Source of the DNA: Carposina sasakii
Lineage: Eukaryota; Arthropoda; Insecta; Lepidoptera; Carposinidae
Direction of reading: 5' to 3'
Length of the DNA: 64,000 bases
Assembly: GCA_014607495.2 (NCBI GenBank)
Contig: CP053165.1
Location: 1,792,906-1,856,905 of the forward strand
Made by a program: the position numbers and the translations under genes. Under the pieces are notes generated by a model that did not search any database, was not told where the DNA came from, and was given only the letters and a program-made list of their open reading frames with translations. Below, in pieces: positions 54,571 through 64,000 of this stretch (position 1 is the stretch's first letter; the number at the start of each line of letters is the position of its first letter).

Positions 54571-56215
54571 TAAAATGCAGTAGAATTTTAATATGTAGAA
54601 AGTTTATTCCATGTAGAAATTAAAATAACATAAAAACGTCCATCTCAGATGGTATAAAAAGAAAGAAAAGGCAATGTTGCCAGCACACAGAAAATAAAAT
54701 CACCTGCTCAGTGTTGCTAGTTAAAATATTATAATTCTATGTTTAATATAAATTGAACAGTGTGCTTAACACAGGTATACTCTTTGTTCCTATACTCTTA
54801 TAGTAGTAGGACGACGACTACAACTGCTAGGTACTACAGATAGATCACAAGGAGTCTATTTTGAAGAAAATTAAGATTTTATACGGTTGGTTTTTTCTTT
54901 TTTCTTTTATTTTGTAACCCTAATAGACTTCTTCTAAACCTAACTAGTATCTTGTTAAAAGGCAGGTCAAGAATTTTAAAACACCTTATCAAATAATAAG
55001 CCTTGTTTACACATTGCGAAGTGCAATGTGTCAAGTGCATGTGTGAAGTGCCTATGCTAATAAGCTAAAAATATGCCTACGTCGATTTGATTCACACTTG
55101 CCACTTTGCAAATATGTAAACCAGGGATCTGGACAGCCTCGTTTATTTGATATCCCATTGCACTATTCTGCAGATGCAGAAAGTGCATTTGTAATATCTA
55201 ATATTCATGCTACATTTTTTAAAAGAAATATTAAATTGGTCAAAGTATGGAGAGCAACTGGAGGACAATCGCGCATGTCATGTTGAATGCATTTAGCATA
55301 ACTAAAAAGTTATGTTATTTATGCACGTTTCCTTGCACTAATAAATTGGTCTCCGCTCTGCTTAGCAGAGACCAATAATTGATCTAAGTATGTTTCATAT
55401 AACGCTAAAATTTTGAAACGTAAAAAGCAAAAGAAAGACTGGAAATGTCTGAATTGCTATCAAATAGACACAGTTCAGATAGGCATAGGCCTGGTTCCCA
55501 CTATGCCGGACCGGTACATCTGCCGGAAACCGGACTTCGGGCAGAGTGTTCACATTACATCGGATCCCATAAGGAAATCGTACTCAGTGACAAAACGCTC
55601 GGTAAAAATGTTAGACTCGGCAAAAATATCGGACTCGGGATAATGTGAACAGCTCTATATAAATTATACAGCCACTAACCCTTCCGGCGGTAGTGTGAAG
55701 CCGCACATAGTCAAAAACATTCCGTTCTGATTCCGTTGAAAGGTAAATACATTGTCATTTAGCGCGATTGCCCTCCTTTCGAGGTCTGAATTTGACAATT
55801 AAATAATTTCGTTCTGGGGCGCAGTAAGCCCGTCTTTGATATGCGCTTCCGGTTCCACGAAGGGTCCGGAAATTCCTTTCAATCCCAGCGGGATATTGCG
55901 GGAATATTACCGCTATCGACATAGGATATCGCTTATGATAAAATGATGAAAAGGCCTTCAAGTTTATTGTCGACCTAAGTGGAAGTTGAAGGAATATACT
56001 AGAATACATTTATTTATCAAATGAGAAAGCCCGCAAAAAACATAACAGTTCCGCTAAGATACAAGATAGATAAGGGTATACTAATAATATTGTGTATCAT
56101 AATTTCAGGCTAGCAAAACGTATATAAGAATTGAAGTATCCATTTTTTTTATCCGACTGCGACAATATTATTTTATATTTGTATTAGTACTTTTATATAT
56201 TATCTTCTTCTTCTT
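54571..56215. other. No supported gene
   Basis: Two overlapping frames at 55413-55648 and an 84-codon minus frame at 55755-56009 lie in moderately GC-rich sequence with repeat-like inverted words ('gtgttcacattacatcggat' and 'ataatgtgaacag'). No domain is recognised. 'cattgcgaagtgcaatgtg' near 55014 is a small palindrome. Confidence 0.3.
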
Positions 56216-56445
56216 CTTCAGCCTAATTGCAGTCCACTGCTGGACTAGTAGGCCTCCCCCAGGACACGCTACAAGGCTACTGCTACAGGGGGGTTTTGCC
56301 CATAGCCACCACACTGGACAGGCGGGTTGGTGACCGCAGTGTGATTTTCGGACTATGTTGTCAGTACGGGAGGCGCTGCCTCCCGAAAACCCTTAATCAC
56401 CTCGTACGATACCCACGGGCAGGGGTGGTACAAACTCTACTCTGC
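56216..56445 (-). repeat. Retroelement tail (family F)
   Basis: 'attgcagtccactgctggac', 'aggcctcccccaggacacgc', 'cggactatgttgtcagtacg' and 'cgtacgatacccacgggcag'. A long and nearly continuous copy. Confidence 0.75.
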
Positions 56446-56502
56446 ATCTCTACATATATTATATGCCAACTTAATTAGATGAAGAACTGAAAATACAGAA
56501 AC

Positions 56503-56676
56503 AGGATGTCGTAAGTGTCAACTGTGGAATTAAGGGATTTTCTCTCAGGCGATGAGTTAGCAGCTTGCCACGGATCTTTCACATCTGCCTCCGCTATGCC
56601 AAACGTGGCTGTAGGGTATCCTTCGTAATCACGTAGTTCAGACGACCTCAATATGAAACACAGCCGTTTTGCAGGT
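56503..56676 (+). repeat. Family H repeat
   Basis: 'ttctctcaggcgatgagtta', 'ctccgctatgccaaacgtgg', 'aacacagccgttttgc'. Confidence 0.6.
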
Positions 56677-56689
56677 CTTTGTTTGATGA

Positions 56690-56889
56690 TCTCCGACCGT
56701 ATTTCGGCCAAGGCGACCAATTTCTACGGAGATTGGCCAGGTACATATAGTACACAAGTGTGTGCGCAAACACAGATGCACTCTCTTTTCTGTTACTCTC
56801 ATAATTCGATGGGACGGAAAGCCGACAAGACCGGAGAGAGATCAGGCGCAGGACCAACGGTTTTACGTGCTTTCCGAGGCACGAACTAA
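56690..56889 (-). mobile_element. SINE body (family K)
   Basis: On the minus strand 'gtgcctcggaaagcacgtaa', 'aaccgttggtcctgcgcctg', 'gtgcatctgtgtttgcgcac', ending 'ccgaaatacggtcgg'. The tRNA-like head is missing here but present at 58368. Confidence 0.6.
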
Positions 56890-56994
56890 GTGACAATTAA
56901 AAACAACATTAAACTCTTTTAATATTATAAATAAATTATAAATTAAGGTCTTTGTTTATGTCCTTTGTTTATGTTGATAGTTTTTACAAATGTG

Positions 56995-57170
56995 GGTATT
57001 ATAATCTATGATTGCTTGTTCTATCCCTCCGTCCAAAATGGACTGATGACTTAAAAAGGGCGGCTGGTAATGACTGGATGGCAAAAACGGGAGATCGAGT
57101 CTTATAGCGTGCTCTGGAGGAGGCTTACGTTCAGCAGTAGACTGCAATAGGCTAAAAATGATGATGATGA
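56995..57170 (+). pseudogene. Reverse-transcriptase C-terminal tail
   Basis: Reads TDDLKRAAGNDWMAKTGDRV, a stop, then RALEEAYVQQ with a second stop, and ends in atgatgatgatga. Same family as 28270-28590; two stops in about 40 codons. Confidence 0.72.
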
Positions 57171-57839
57171 TTGTGTTATAAATCTATGAACGGATTAAGC
57201 CTTCAAATGCATTTATCAAAAACTGTCAATCATGATCATTCAAAACGAACGTAAAATATTTAAATAGACAACGTACATTAATTATGTATTTGATATTCAT
57301 CGGTAACTACAAAAATGATATTCTTTAAAATTTCATGTATGTATTCGTATACTGAATGCTGCCCCATATCTTCCACCCTCGCGTGACCAGCAGACAATAC
57401 ATTATTACTGGGTGTTAATAAAGCCTTTTGTACTTAATGGCGCCTAAATAATTCCGGGGGTGAACAATAGATTAAAATTATACTGGGGGTAGTTAATTTT
57501 ACCCCAGTTTCACGGCTTTGACCATTACTAGGAATCATTTTGTTGGTATATTCAGGTACCTATAACTTACCTACGTCTTTGTATAATCGTGAGTTATATA
57601 GAAATAGATACATACTACAAATTTATAGTACGTCGCTTCAGTGCTTGTTTGTTCTATCTACTTAAATTTTACAGAAGAATTTTTTGATCTATTTCTTTTT
57701 CAATCTTTATTTCCTAGATTTAAACTTCTTTCTTAATTATTGAGTTATGTGTGAATTGATTGTTGTACTTTTAATCTATATGTGGTATTTGATTATACCT
57801 TATTTTTCTATTTTTATGTGGAGATATAGCGTATGTATA
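57171..57839. other. No supported feature
   Basis: AT-rich sequence without convincing frames or family repeats. Confidence 0.25.
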
Positions 57840-57965
57840 GAGGGAGGATATGCGTGTACTGGGAGTGAGCAATGAGATGACGGATAATAGGGATGAATGG
57901 AAGAAAAGTACATATTGCGCCGATCCCAAATAAATGGGAACAGGGCAGGAAGATGACGATGATGA
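57840..57965 (+). repeat. Reverse-transcriptase 3' end, second family
   Basis: Encodes DNRDEWKKSTYCADPK then a stop and atgacgatgatgata. Same end as the minus-strand fragment at 31808-32240. Confidence 0.65.
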
Positions 57966-58012
57966 TACTAGGTCACTTAATTGAAATTTTTCAAATAAGA
58001 ATATTCAGTATG

Positions 58013-58190
58013 ACGGCCGATTGGTGCAATTGGTAGTGACGCTGCCTGTGACGCCATAGGTCCTAGGTTCGCATCCCGGTCGGTGCAAACTTTGATAATG
58101 ATTAATATCGATGTTAGTTTCCGAGGCATGGATGTTTCTATACATATACTTACTTATAAGTTATAATATATACGTTTAATTCTATGTAGA
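58013..58190 (+). mobile_element. tRNA-derived SINE
   Basis: 'cgattggtgcaattggtagt' (A-box) and 'ctaggttcgcatcccggtcg' (B-box) then 'gatgttagtttccgaggcat'. The tail is shorter than at 19707. Confidence 0.72.
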
Positions 58191-58227
58191 TACATTCTAC
58201 GTATTATTATAATGATGATGATGATGA

Positions 58228-58562
58228 TCTTCGACCGTATTTCGGCCTATGCGACCAATCTCTACGAAGATTGGTCAGGTACGCAAGAGATATTATAGTG
58301 CACAAGTGTGTGCGCAAACACAGATGCACTCTCTATTCCGTTACTCTCATAGTCCGATGGGACGGAAAGCGGTGATAGCCCAGTGGTTAAGACGTGCACC
58401 TTTCAAGCGGGAGGCGTAAGTTCGATCTCAATCACGGGCCTGTACCAATGAATTTATTTCATGTACAGATTTAAATGTTGTAAAAATTGTCACTTAGCTC
58501 GTGCCTCGGAAAGCACGTAAAACCGTTGGTCCTGCGCCTGATCTCTCTCCGGTCGTGTCGAC
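58228..58562. mobile_element. Family K SINE: head and body in opposite orientations
   Basis: A minus-oriented body end (58230-58367) is followed by a plus-oriented head 'tgatagcccagtggttaaga' with 'ggcgtaagttcgatctcaat' and the first part of the body (to 58562). The two halves meet at 'gacggaaagc|ggtgatagcc'. Confidence 0.6.
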
Positions 58563-58590
58563 GTATTATTATAGTATAGGTACGTATATA

Positions 58591-58943
58591 CAGGGTGTAA
58601 AACGACAACGTTGTTTAATATCTCGTATTCTGTGTAACGTAACGATCATTTTTTTCTATTGAACCAACCCTGGGAAACGAAAAATAAAAAACTTTTTTTA
58701 TTGCAAGCAATGTATTCGATTGACAAAACTAACATTATTAAATATTAATATGGTGTCTTTAAAAAAATGTTTATTAACTGTTTCCAGGTGGATTTATTTT
58801 TAAAAAATGCTGAAATTCATGTAACTTACCTCAATATCTTGGAAACCCGTGGGTTCCCAGGGATGCTTCCATAGAAAAAAATGATCGTGATGTTACAAAG
58901 AATACGAGGTATTAAAAGAACAAAATTGTCTTTTTACACCCAG
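58591..58943. mobile_element. Family C MITE, copy 2
   Basis: CAGGGTGTAAAACGACAACG left, mirrored by 'aaattgtctttttacaccca'. Inner arms 'tctcgtattctgtgtaacgt' and 'gttacaaagaatacgaggta'. Confidence 0.75.
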
Positions 58944-59177
58944 TATATGCATTAATTAGCTTTGTACAATTTTCATGTTTTCAGTTGAAGGAATTTATTT
59001 GAATGCAAAACGAAAACGTATGCGTTTAAATAACTAACAGTTAAAAATTCTAACGCTGAATCCATTTCCAGTCCACTGATGTATACTAAAGGTGTCTGTA
59101 GATATGCTGCGATAAAATATACTTTAGTATAATACATTTTGATATTATAATATCTCTTTACTAAATTACGAATAAGG

Positions 59178-59375
59178 AACAGTGTTGCTGTGGGATCGCT
59201 CTTATAAAATAAAAATAAAAATAATTTATTTCAGACCGAGATCCATATTGGGGTCAGTGAAAGTACAATCACGTTGGTGTTACTAATAATAATAATATTA
59301 TTAAAATGATATTAAATTATTATTATTCTGCAGTTCTGACTGCCCTATTTCGAGAACACAACCGTGTTTAAGTAT
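59178..59375 (+). repeat. Family H repeat split by an AT-rich insert
   Basis: 'gctgtgggatcgctcttat' and 'ctgcagttctgactgcccta' are adjacent in other copies. Here about 120 bases ('ttcagaccgagatccatatt', then taa/att repeats) separate them, probably another retroelement end. Confidence 0.5.
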
Positions 59376-59391
59376 ATGTATATATCATCAT

Positions 59392-59490
59392 CATCGTCAT
59401 TTACAGCCCTGGGAAGTCCACTGTTGGATATAGGCCTCCCCAAACAACCTTCACTCCGACCGGTCGAAAGCAGCCTGCATCCAACCAATA
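59392..59490 (-). repeat. Retroelement tail
   Basis: 'gggaagtccactgttggata', 'taggcctccccaaacaacct', 'cactccgaccggtcgaaagc'. Confidence 0.65.
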
Positions 59491-59870
59491 ACCAAAAATA
59501 TGTATGTATATATATTATAATAAATTAAGATAATTTATCTATCCACGCGACTAATTTCCTTTTTTTTTACTTTGATGAGAAAATGCAGTAGAACTAAATT
59601 AAAACTTTGGATCTTTTGAAGATCTTGAAAGAATCTCTCCCCTTGTCATGTGAATCGATATTAATGTAATTGACAATTACATAATTAGCAAACAAGTTGT
59701 AAGTATAGTGTAGTGGAAAAATTATAGTAAACATAGGAAATAATGCTCAAAATGTGACAAAGTAGGAATAAGAGTTAAAAAAACTTGAGTGAAGAGGATG
59801 TTTGTGATCTGGATTTTCAAATCCATTTTTTTGAATTCGCATGAAAAAATAAATTTTGCATAACAATGGA

Positions 59871-60253
59871 TGGTGATTTTTGGTCGTCAACGTTCCTGAA
59901 AACTACAGAATCTCCTCATTACCACGATCATTTTTCTCCATTGAAGCATACCTGGGAAGTGTCTGGTTTCCAAAATATTAGGGTCCAAAGTTGAGTAAAT
60001 AGACTGCGTTTTTCTGCATAAATGCACATAGACGCGCGTAGCAAGATTTTTTCTCGAGAAATAATTAATATCTGTCTATGAGAAAACTAGCATAAACACT
60101 GGATACTATAAATTTCGCCGGATCAATTAATAAATAAAAAACAAAAACAAAAAAAAATCCAACGTTTCCCCGCATTTTTTTGCCATAAGCTTACTTTATT
60201 TGATGTATAGAGTACGTACCCTTTGTTAAGGGTGGCAACGAAAAAACAACCTG
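59871..60253 (+). mobile_element. Family A element, copy 8
   Basis: The left end is eroded to 'ggtgatttttggtcgtcaac'. The right end 'gaaaaaacaacctg' is followed by TA. Confidence 0.78.
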
Positions 60254-60324
60254 TATAATCGTGCCAATATCATAACTAAGAATAAGTCATATTATAAACA
60301 TTACATATTAAAAAATAAATAAAA

Positions 60325-60480
60325 ATTCACCCGAGTAAGATTTAAATTCACGACCTCTCGCAAACCGTGCTTTTGCTCTAACCAACTGAGCTATCGGGTC
60401 AATTAACTAAATTTTTTTAACCCAATAGCTATAGAGTAGCCAAATCTCGGTAAACAAAGCTGAATCCCTTAGTTACTAAG
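60325..60480 (-). mobile_element. SINE with internal tRNA-like promoter
   Basis: Minus strand: 'gggattcagctttgtttacc', 'ttgacccgatagctcagttg', 'aggtcgtgaatttaaatctt' (decayed B-box), 'actcgggtgaatttttattt'. Confidence 0.6.
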
Positions 60481-60784
60481 AAGAAGTTATACCCTGTATG
60501 TAAGTGCCTTTACACTCTCTATGGTATTTGAAAATTGGCGCTCGGTTTGTTCAACCGGAAACGTTATGACGGCTGTGAATTCAAGTAATTTTATTAATTG
60601 AATGCAAACTGAGCAATGCGAATGTATTTTGTGACCGAACAATAATTGTGGAGCCACAAAATATAATAACAATATTTCCGTTTAGAAAGAAGGCTTCCTC
60701 TCAATCATGAATCGTTGACTCATACCGCAATCACTCTCAACCATACATACATCACGGCTGTGTGTGCAGGATCATTTTTTTACA

Positions 60785-60872
60785 GTTAACTAGGCAAACA
60801 TTTGACCACCATCGTGCCTATTGTTAAGCAAGATGCGGCCTAAGGTGGTACATGTTTGCCTAGGAAGTGCCT
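60785..60872. repeat. Hairpin element
   Basis: 'aactaggcaaacatttgacc' faces 'ggtggtacatgtttgcctag'. The arms are about 20 bases around a 40-base centre. Half-copy at 4827. Confidence 0.65.
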
Positions 60873-60988
60873 ATTCACTCTAGCTTTAAAGATACCAATG
60901 TTGTGTAGTGCTATATAGGTAAAGGAGATCCTATAGACACACCTAACAGGGAGTGATTATTATGAAACGGGTCCCAGACAGCATATTT

Positions 60989-61361
60989 GGATAGATTAGG
61001 GTTGCCATCTCAAACTTTGAAAACCAGGATTTGAGGAAGAAATACCAGGACATTTCGACTATATATGTGCGAGCCCAGTGACAATACAATTGGAGGGAGT
61101 TAGTGGCGTGCGAATTTCAAAACATAGGTCTTTACACATTCAGTGCCGGTGATTACGTATTTGCTTCTTTTAGGCTTTCTAGAGGTGCCGCTGACGCTTA
61201 TTTGCCTGATGTCGGCACCCTTAGAAAATGTGCCGACAGCGAATGTGTCAGGACTTTAAAAACCAGGACGATGCCTAAAAACTATCCAGGACAGCCCAGG
61301 ACACCCCAAATAGCAGGACATGTCCTGGGAAAACAGGACGGTTGGCAACCCAAGGATAGAT
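60989..61361. mobile_element. DNA element with TGGGTTGCCA-type ends and 8-bp target duplication
   Basis: The element (60997-61353) begins TAGGGTTGCCATC; its other end inverted reads TTGGGTTGCCAACC. GGATAGAT occurs at 60989-60996 and again at 61354-61361. The internal 88-codon open frame is probably incidental. Eight-base duplications occur in hAT and Merlin elements; which applies is unclear. Confidence 0.75.
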
Positions 61362-61489
61362 ACGCCTGAGATATAGTTATACTAGTTTGCTGATCATTGC
61401 TATTTTGATTATTTGATACCAAAAGTGTAGAGCAAAGTTACTGATCTATTCATTGCTATTCTTCATTTGTAAGGCGCTACTTGTTATAC

Positions 61490-61600
61490 AGAACATAATA
61501 GAAGGGGTATGCTGTGAAAATAGTTCACTATAAAGAACCTAGCAACAAAGACTTTGTTTATTTTTCAACATTGTATGCTCATTCCTGAGTTTTTCTCGAG
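61490..61600. mobile_element. Degenerate family B half-element
   Basis: 'aacataatagaaggggtatg', 'gttcactataaagaacctag', 'ttgtttatttttcaacattg' keep the order of the family B left arm. Confidence 0.4.
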
Positions 61601-61997
61601 ATTGTAAAGCCCGATGGTGAGTGAGCATTACAGCCAATTTCTATAACTGATTTTTTGCATACTCGTATCTCAGATTTAATCTTCAATCATTTTCATACGA
61701 ATTTTCAAATTAGGAATAAATAAATCCCAGATTCTTTTTGATCTCTCGTATTGAAATTGACACCGTTAGTCAAATTTGTACCTTAGTTTTTTAACATATC
61801 AGTTTACGATCGAATACATATGGCAGCGGCGATTCATCTAACTTTGTCGCGACCCTTATCCAGACTGACGTGCAGCTAAGGAGGCCCCTAAATTGCCCTT
61901 TAGGGGGTTGACCGATCACGTGCTACTATGTTAGCTCGAAGCCTCAAATATACCGTAGCATTTATTTAATCAACTTTTTTAGTTCTTTAACGTGCGT

Positions 61998-62100
61998 GTA
62001 TCATGAAAGTAGATGAAGAGAAAGATATGTGTCACGATCGTAGCAAGTGGAGATCCGTAATCTTTGCCTGCCCCTTCAGAAAAGGGGCATGTTTCCCTAA
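61998..62100 (+). repeat. Reverse-transcriptase 3' end
   Basis: 'gtatcatgaaagtagatgaa', 'cacgatcgtagcaagtggag', 'atccgtaatctttgcctgcc' match the end of 24012-24287. Confidence 0.6.
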
Positions 62101-62149
62101 CAAAGAATATACATCTTGAAAATAACTAAGCAATATCTACTCCTTCTAT

Positions 62150-62420
62150 CTATTAGCCGCGTGGTGCCGGCAGAGTAGAATTCGTACCACCCCATGTCTG
62201 CCCGTGGGTATCGTACGAGGCGATTAAGGGTTTCCAGAAGGTGGGCAGCAGCGCCTCCTGTGTTGATAACATAGTCCAAAATATAAACTGCGGTCACCAA
62301 CCCGTCTGCCCAGCGTGGTGACTATGGGCAAATACCCCCCATGGCAGTCTTGTGGCGTACCCTGGGGGAGGCCTACGTCCAGCAGTGGACTGCAATAAGC
62401 TGATGATGATGATGATCTAC
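62150..62420 (+). repeat. Retroelement tail (family F), long copy
   Basis: 'ggcgattaagggtttccaga', 'ggtgactatgggcaaatacc', 'agcagtggactgcaataagc', then gatgatgatgatgat. Confidence 0.78.
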
Positions 62421-62706
62421 TCCGTAAAATGTTTAGCTTTGAGATAAAAAGTAACTTTTGCTAGCGATAAACTATTGGAGATATTTGACTAAAGGCGCAA
62501 TGCAAGGGTTTTGCTAGCATTCAATTAAGTATTATGCAAATAAGTGAAATAAGATACCATCGACTATGGAACCATTTAAAGGTGAATCGATAAAAGCTCT
62601 AGAGACGATTTCTTCTGTATACTTCAGTATAAATATAGGTATATTGGGTTTGGTGTCATCAATTAATAATGTTAATCGAGATAATGTTTCACCAGCACCG
62701 GTGGCA

Positions 62707-62745
62707 TCATTTGAACTTCCGAATAGTAACGCCTAATACAATTAA
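62707..62745 (-). repeat. Family E end fragment
   Basis: 'atttgaacttccgaatagta' then 'acgcctaatacaatt' is the terminal part of family E. Confidence 0.55.
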
Positions 62746-63291
62746 GTAGATACTTGTTTCACAGAAGTCAACTAACTTCTTTTGGATGTTAAACTTCTCT
62801 ATTTAGTTACGATAAACTTTTTCGTTCGCTATCAACTTATCACTGAACATCCACGATACTCTAAACATGTCTGTAGGATTCCCGCTACGATTCTGCTGTT
62901 CTAGGTACTTATTTTTTATAGTCCTTTTACATTAGTGCCCGACTTTTCTCAATAGATTGAAATGTACTATGTCACTGATCGGTGTGACTGAAGCCCGAAG
63001 GCTTACGAGGTCCAACTCTACAAGGATTTGCGTGCCATATTGGCTGCGAGGGATATCGGCAATCCCACGACAAACTTCCGTTTAGAACTAAGTTGTATTA
63101 AAACTAGTTGCTTGTTAACTGCATTGTATTGTCCAGAGTTCACAATCATACAGCTGCCAGATTATAGGAATAAGTAGATTAAAGGGCTGATTTTTCCAAA
63201 CGTCAGGTAACCTATCAGAAGAATAAAGTTGGTGCTGTCCTTCTCTAAAACTTGATCATGATAGAGACAGCATCAAGTTTTATTCTTCAAA

Positions 63292-63375
63292 CTAGTGGAC
63301 GCCCGCGACTCCGTCCGCGTGGACTAGAGAAAAAACAAAATGTCGAAATTATCCGGGATAAAAATATATGTTTTT
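63292..63375 (-). mobile_element. Family D Helitron-like 3' end, next to a second hairpin end
   Basis: 'ctagtggacgcccgcgactc' then 'tgtcgaaattatccgggata'. At 63396 another 'ctagcagcccgcggttccgg' with 'cttcgctcggatattcgact' looks like a different Helitron-like 3' end in the same orientation. Confidence 0.6.
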
Positions 63376-63449
63376 TTGTACTATATACTAACACTAGCAG
63401 CCCGCGGTTCCGGCTTCGCTCGGATATTCGACTTGTACAGCTGTAGTTT

Positions 63450-63665
63450 ATAATTCGACACAACCATCAACGTTGTCTGCCCTCACGTGTCTGCCCGTTC
63501 GGGTCGCGCACCTCAACATGAGCCCACCCCCACCACCGCCGTCGCCGCCGCCGCGCGCCGCCACTCGCCGCCACTGTCGTGCTATGCGGACCGACCGACT
63601 GACACAACGACGGAACGCAGCCGCCGCCGCCGCCATCTCTGCCCTCGGCATTGTAAATGCATCTT
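63450..63665. other. CpG- and ccg-rich island
   Basis: Runs such as 'cgccgccgccgcgcgccgcc' and 'agccgccgccgccgcc' stand out from the AT-rich surroundings. Open frames on both strands are Pro/Arg/Ala-rich and look like products of the triplet repeat. It could be the promoter or first exon of a gene running out of the window, but no splice donor was established. Confidence 0.4.
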
Positions 63666-64000
63666 GTGTATTAATATTAACATAAAAGTGTTATGATATG
63701 TATATATTCGGAATTCTCATTTCATCAGCTTTAATTTGATATGCATTTTGTTTTATGTTTATTGGTCTATGTCGGTAGGAACATCGAGTAATTGAAAAAT
63801 AAGATATTGGGCTCGTAAATTAAACTTGAACACCACTAAAATCGTTATTGTGGCTAAACCTTAAAGGATAGACATATGCTATCGCAGACTTTTTTTATAG
63901 AACTTTTTGAGAAGAATAATTCCCCCATACATTGTTATTCCTGTATTTTGAGTTATTTCAGCAGCGTACGCAATTTTTTTTGCAAGCCTCCAAAAAGCTC
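63666..64000. other. No supported feature
   Basis: AT-rich sequence to the window end; no convincing frame. Confidence 0.25.

Noticed and set aside
61103..61369. 88-codon frame
   Set aside because: Lies almost entirely within a DNA element bounded by GGATAGAT duplications; no domain seen.
63448..63696. Three overlapping 67-70-codon frames
   Set aside because: Products of the ccg-rich triplet run, open in several frames at once.
1..64000. CRISPR array, operon or bacterial defence system
   Set aside because: No regularly spaced identical short repeats with unique spacers and no prokaryotic gene organisation; splice sites and insect transposons throughout.

Overview
This looks like a gene-poor, AT-rich, transposon-dense stretch of a lepidopteran (moth or butterfly) nuclear genome. 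Three things point there: an insect odorant receptor split over many short exons, Helitron-like repeats ending in a GC-rich hairpin plus CTAG, and many copies of the reverse-transcriptase-derived 'ctattgcagtccactgctgg' tail, all familiar in Lepidoptera. No bacterial-type operons, CRISPR arrays or rRNA were seen. The tRNA-like sequences all sit inside SINE-like repeats.

Region 1 (561-7521, minus strand): an odorant receptor (7tm_6 family) that I rebuilt as nine exons. Every junction phase agrees, and the joined frame is 1233 nt (410 aa). Exon 2 begins exactly where a retroelement tail ends, and no usable AG acceptor is left, so the gene is probably disabled in this assembly or spliced abnormally. 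The introns hold MITEs, a Helitron and retroelement tails.

Region 2 (7.5-29.8 kb): almost entirely repeats. Four non-autonomous DNA-element families (called A, B, C and I here) share the terminus CAGGGTG and TA flanks. There are also a hAT-like MITE with an 8-bp target duplication, several near-perfect palindromes, Helitron-like copies, SINEs, broken reverse-transcriptase ends and one decayed coding-like segment.

Region 3 (about 29.9-48.8 kb, plus strand): a host gene of unrecognised family. Exons at 41313-43190 and 45448-48223 join in phase to give a 1542-aa secreted or membrane-anchored, low-complexity protein with a signal peptide, two hydrophobic NYF-preceded segments and furin-like sites. 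The proposed donor (GTAG) contains the stop codon of an unspliced 618-aa form. A CpG-rich Inr-plus-donor segment at 29913-29999 may be a remote 5' non-coding exon. A short minus-strand terminal-exon-like segment lies at 40368-40528.

Region 4 (49-64 kb): repeats again, dominated by an apparently intact 3141-bp Tigger/pogo-like transposon (50910-54050). It has an uninterrupted DDE transposase with a C-terminal PHD finger, matching terminal inverted repeats, a TA duplication and a reconstructable empty site. It lies inside a retroelement tail that also carries a 202-bp solo LTR with a 5-bp duplication.

All calls come from reading the sequence. No database search, alignment program or folding program was run.
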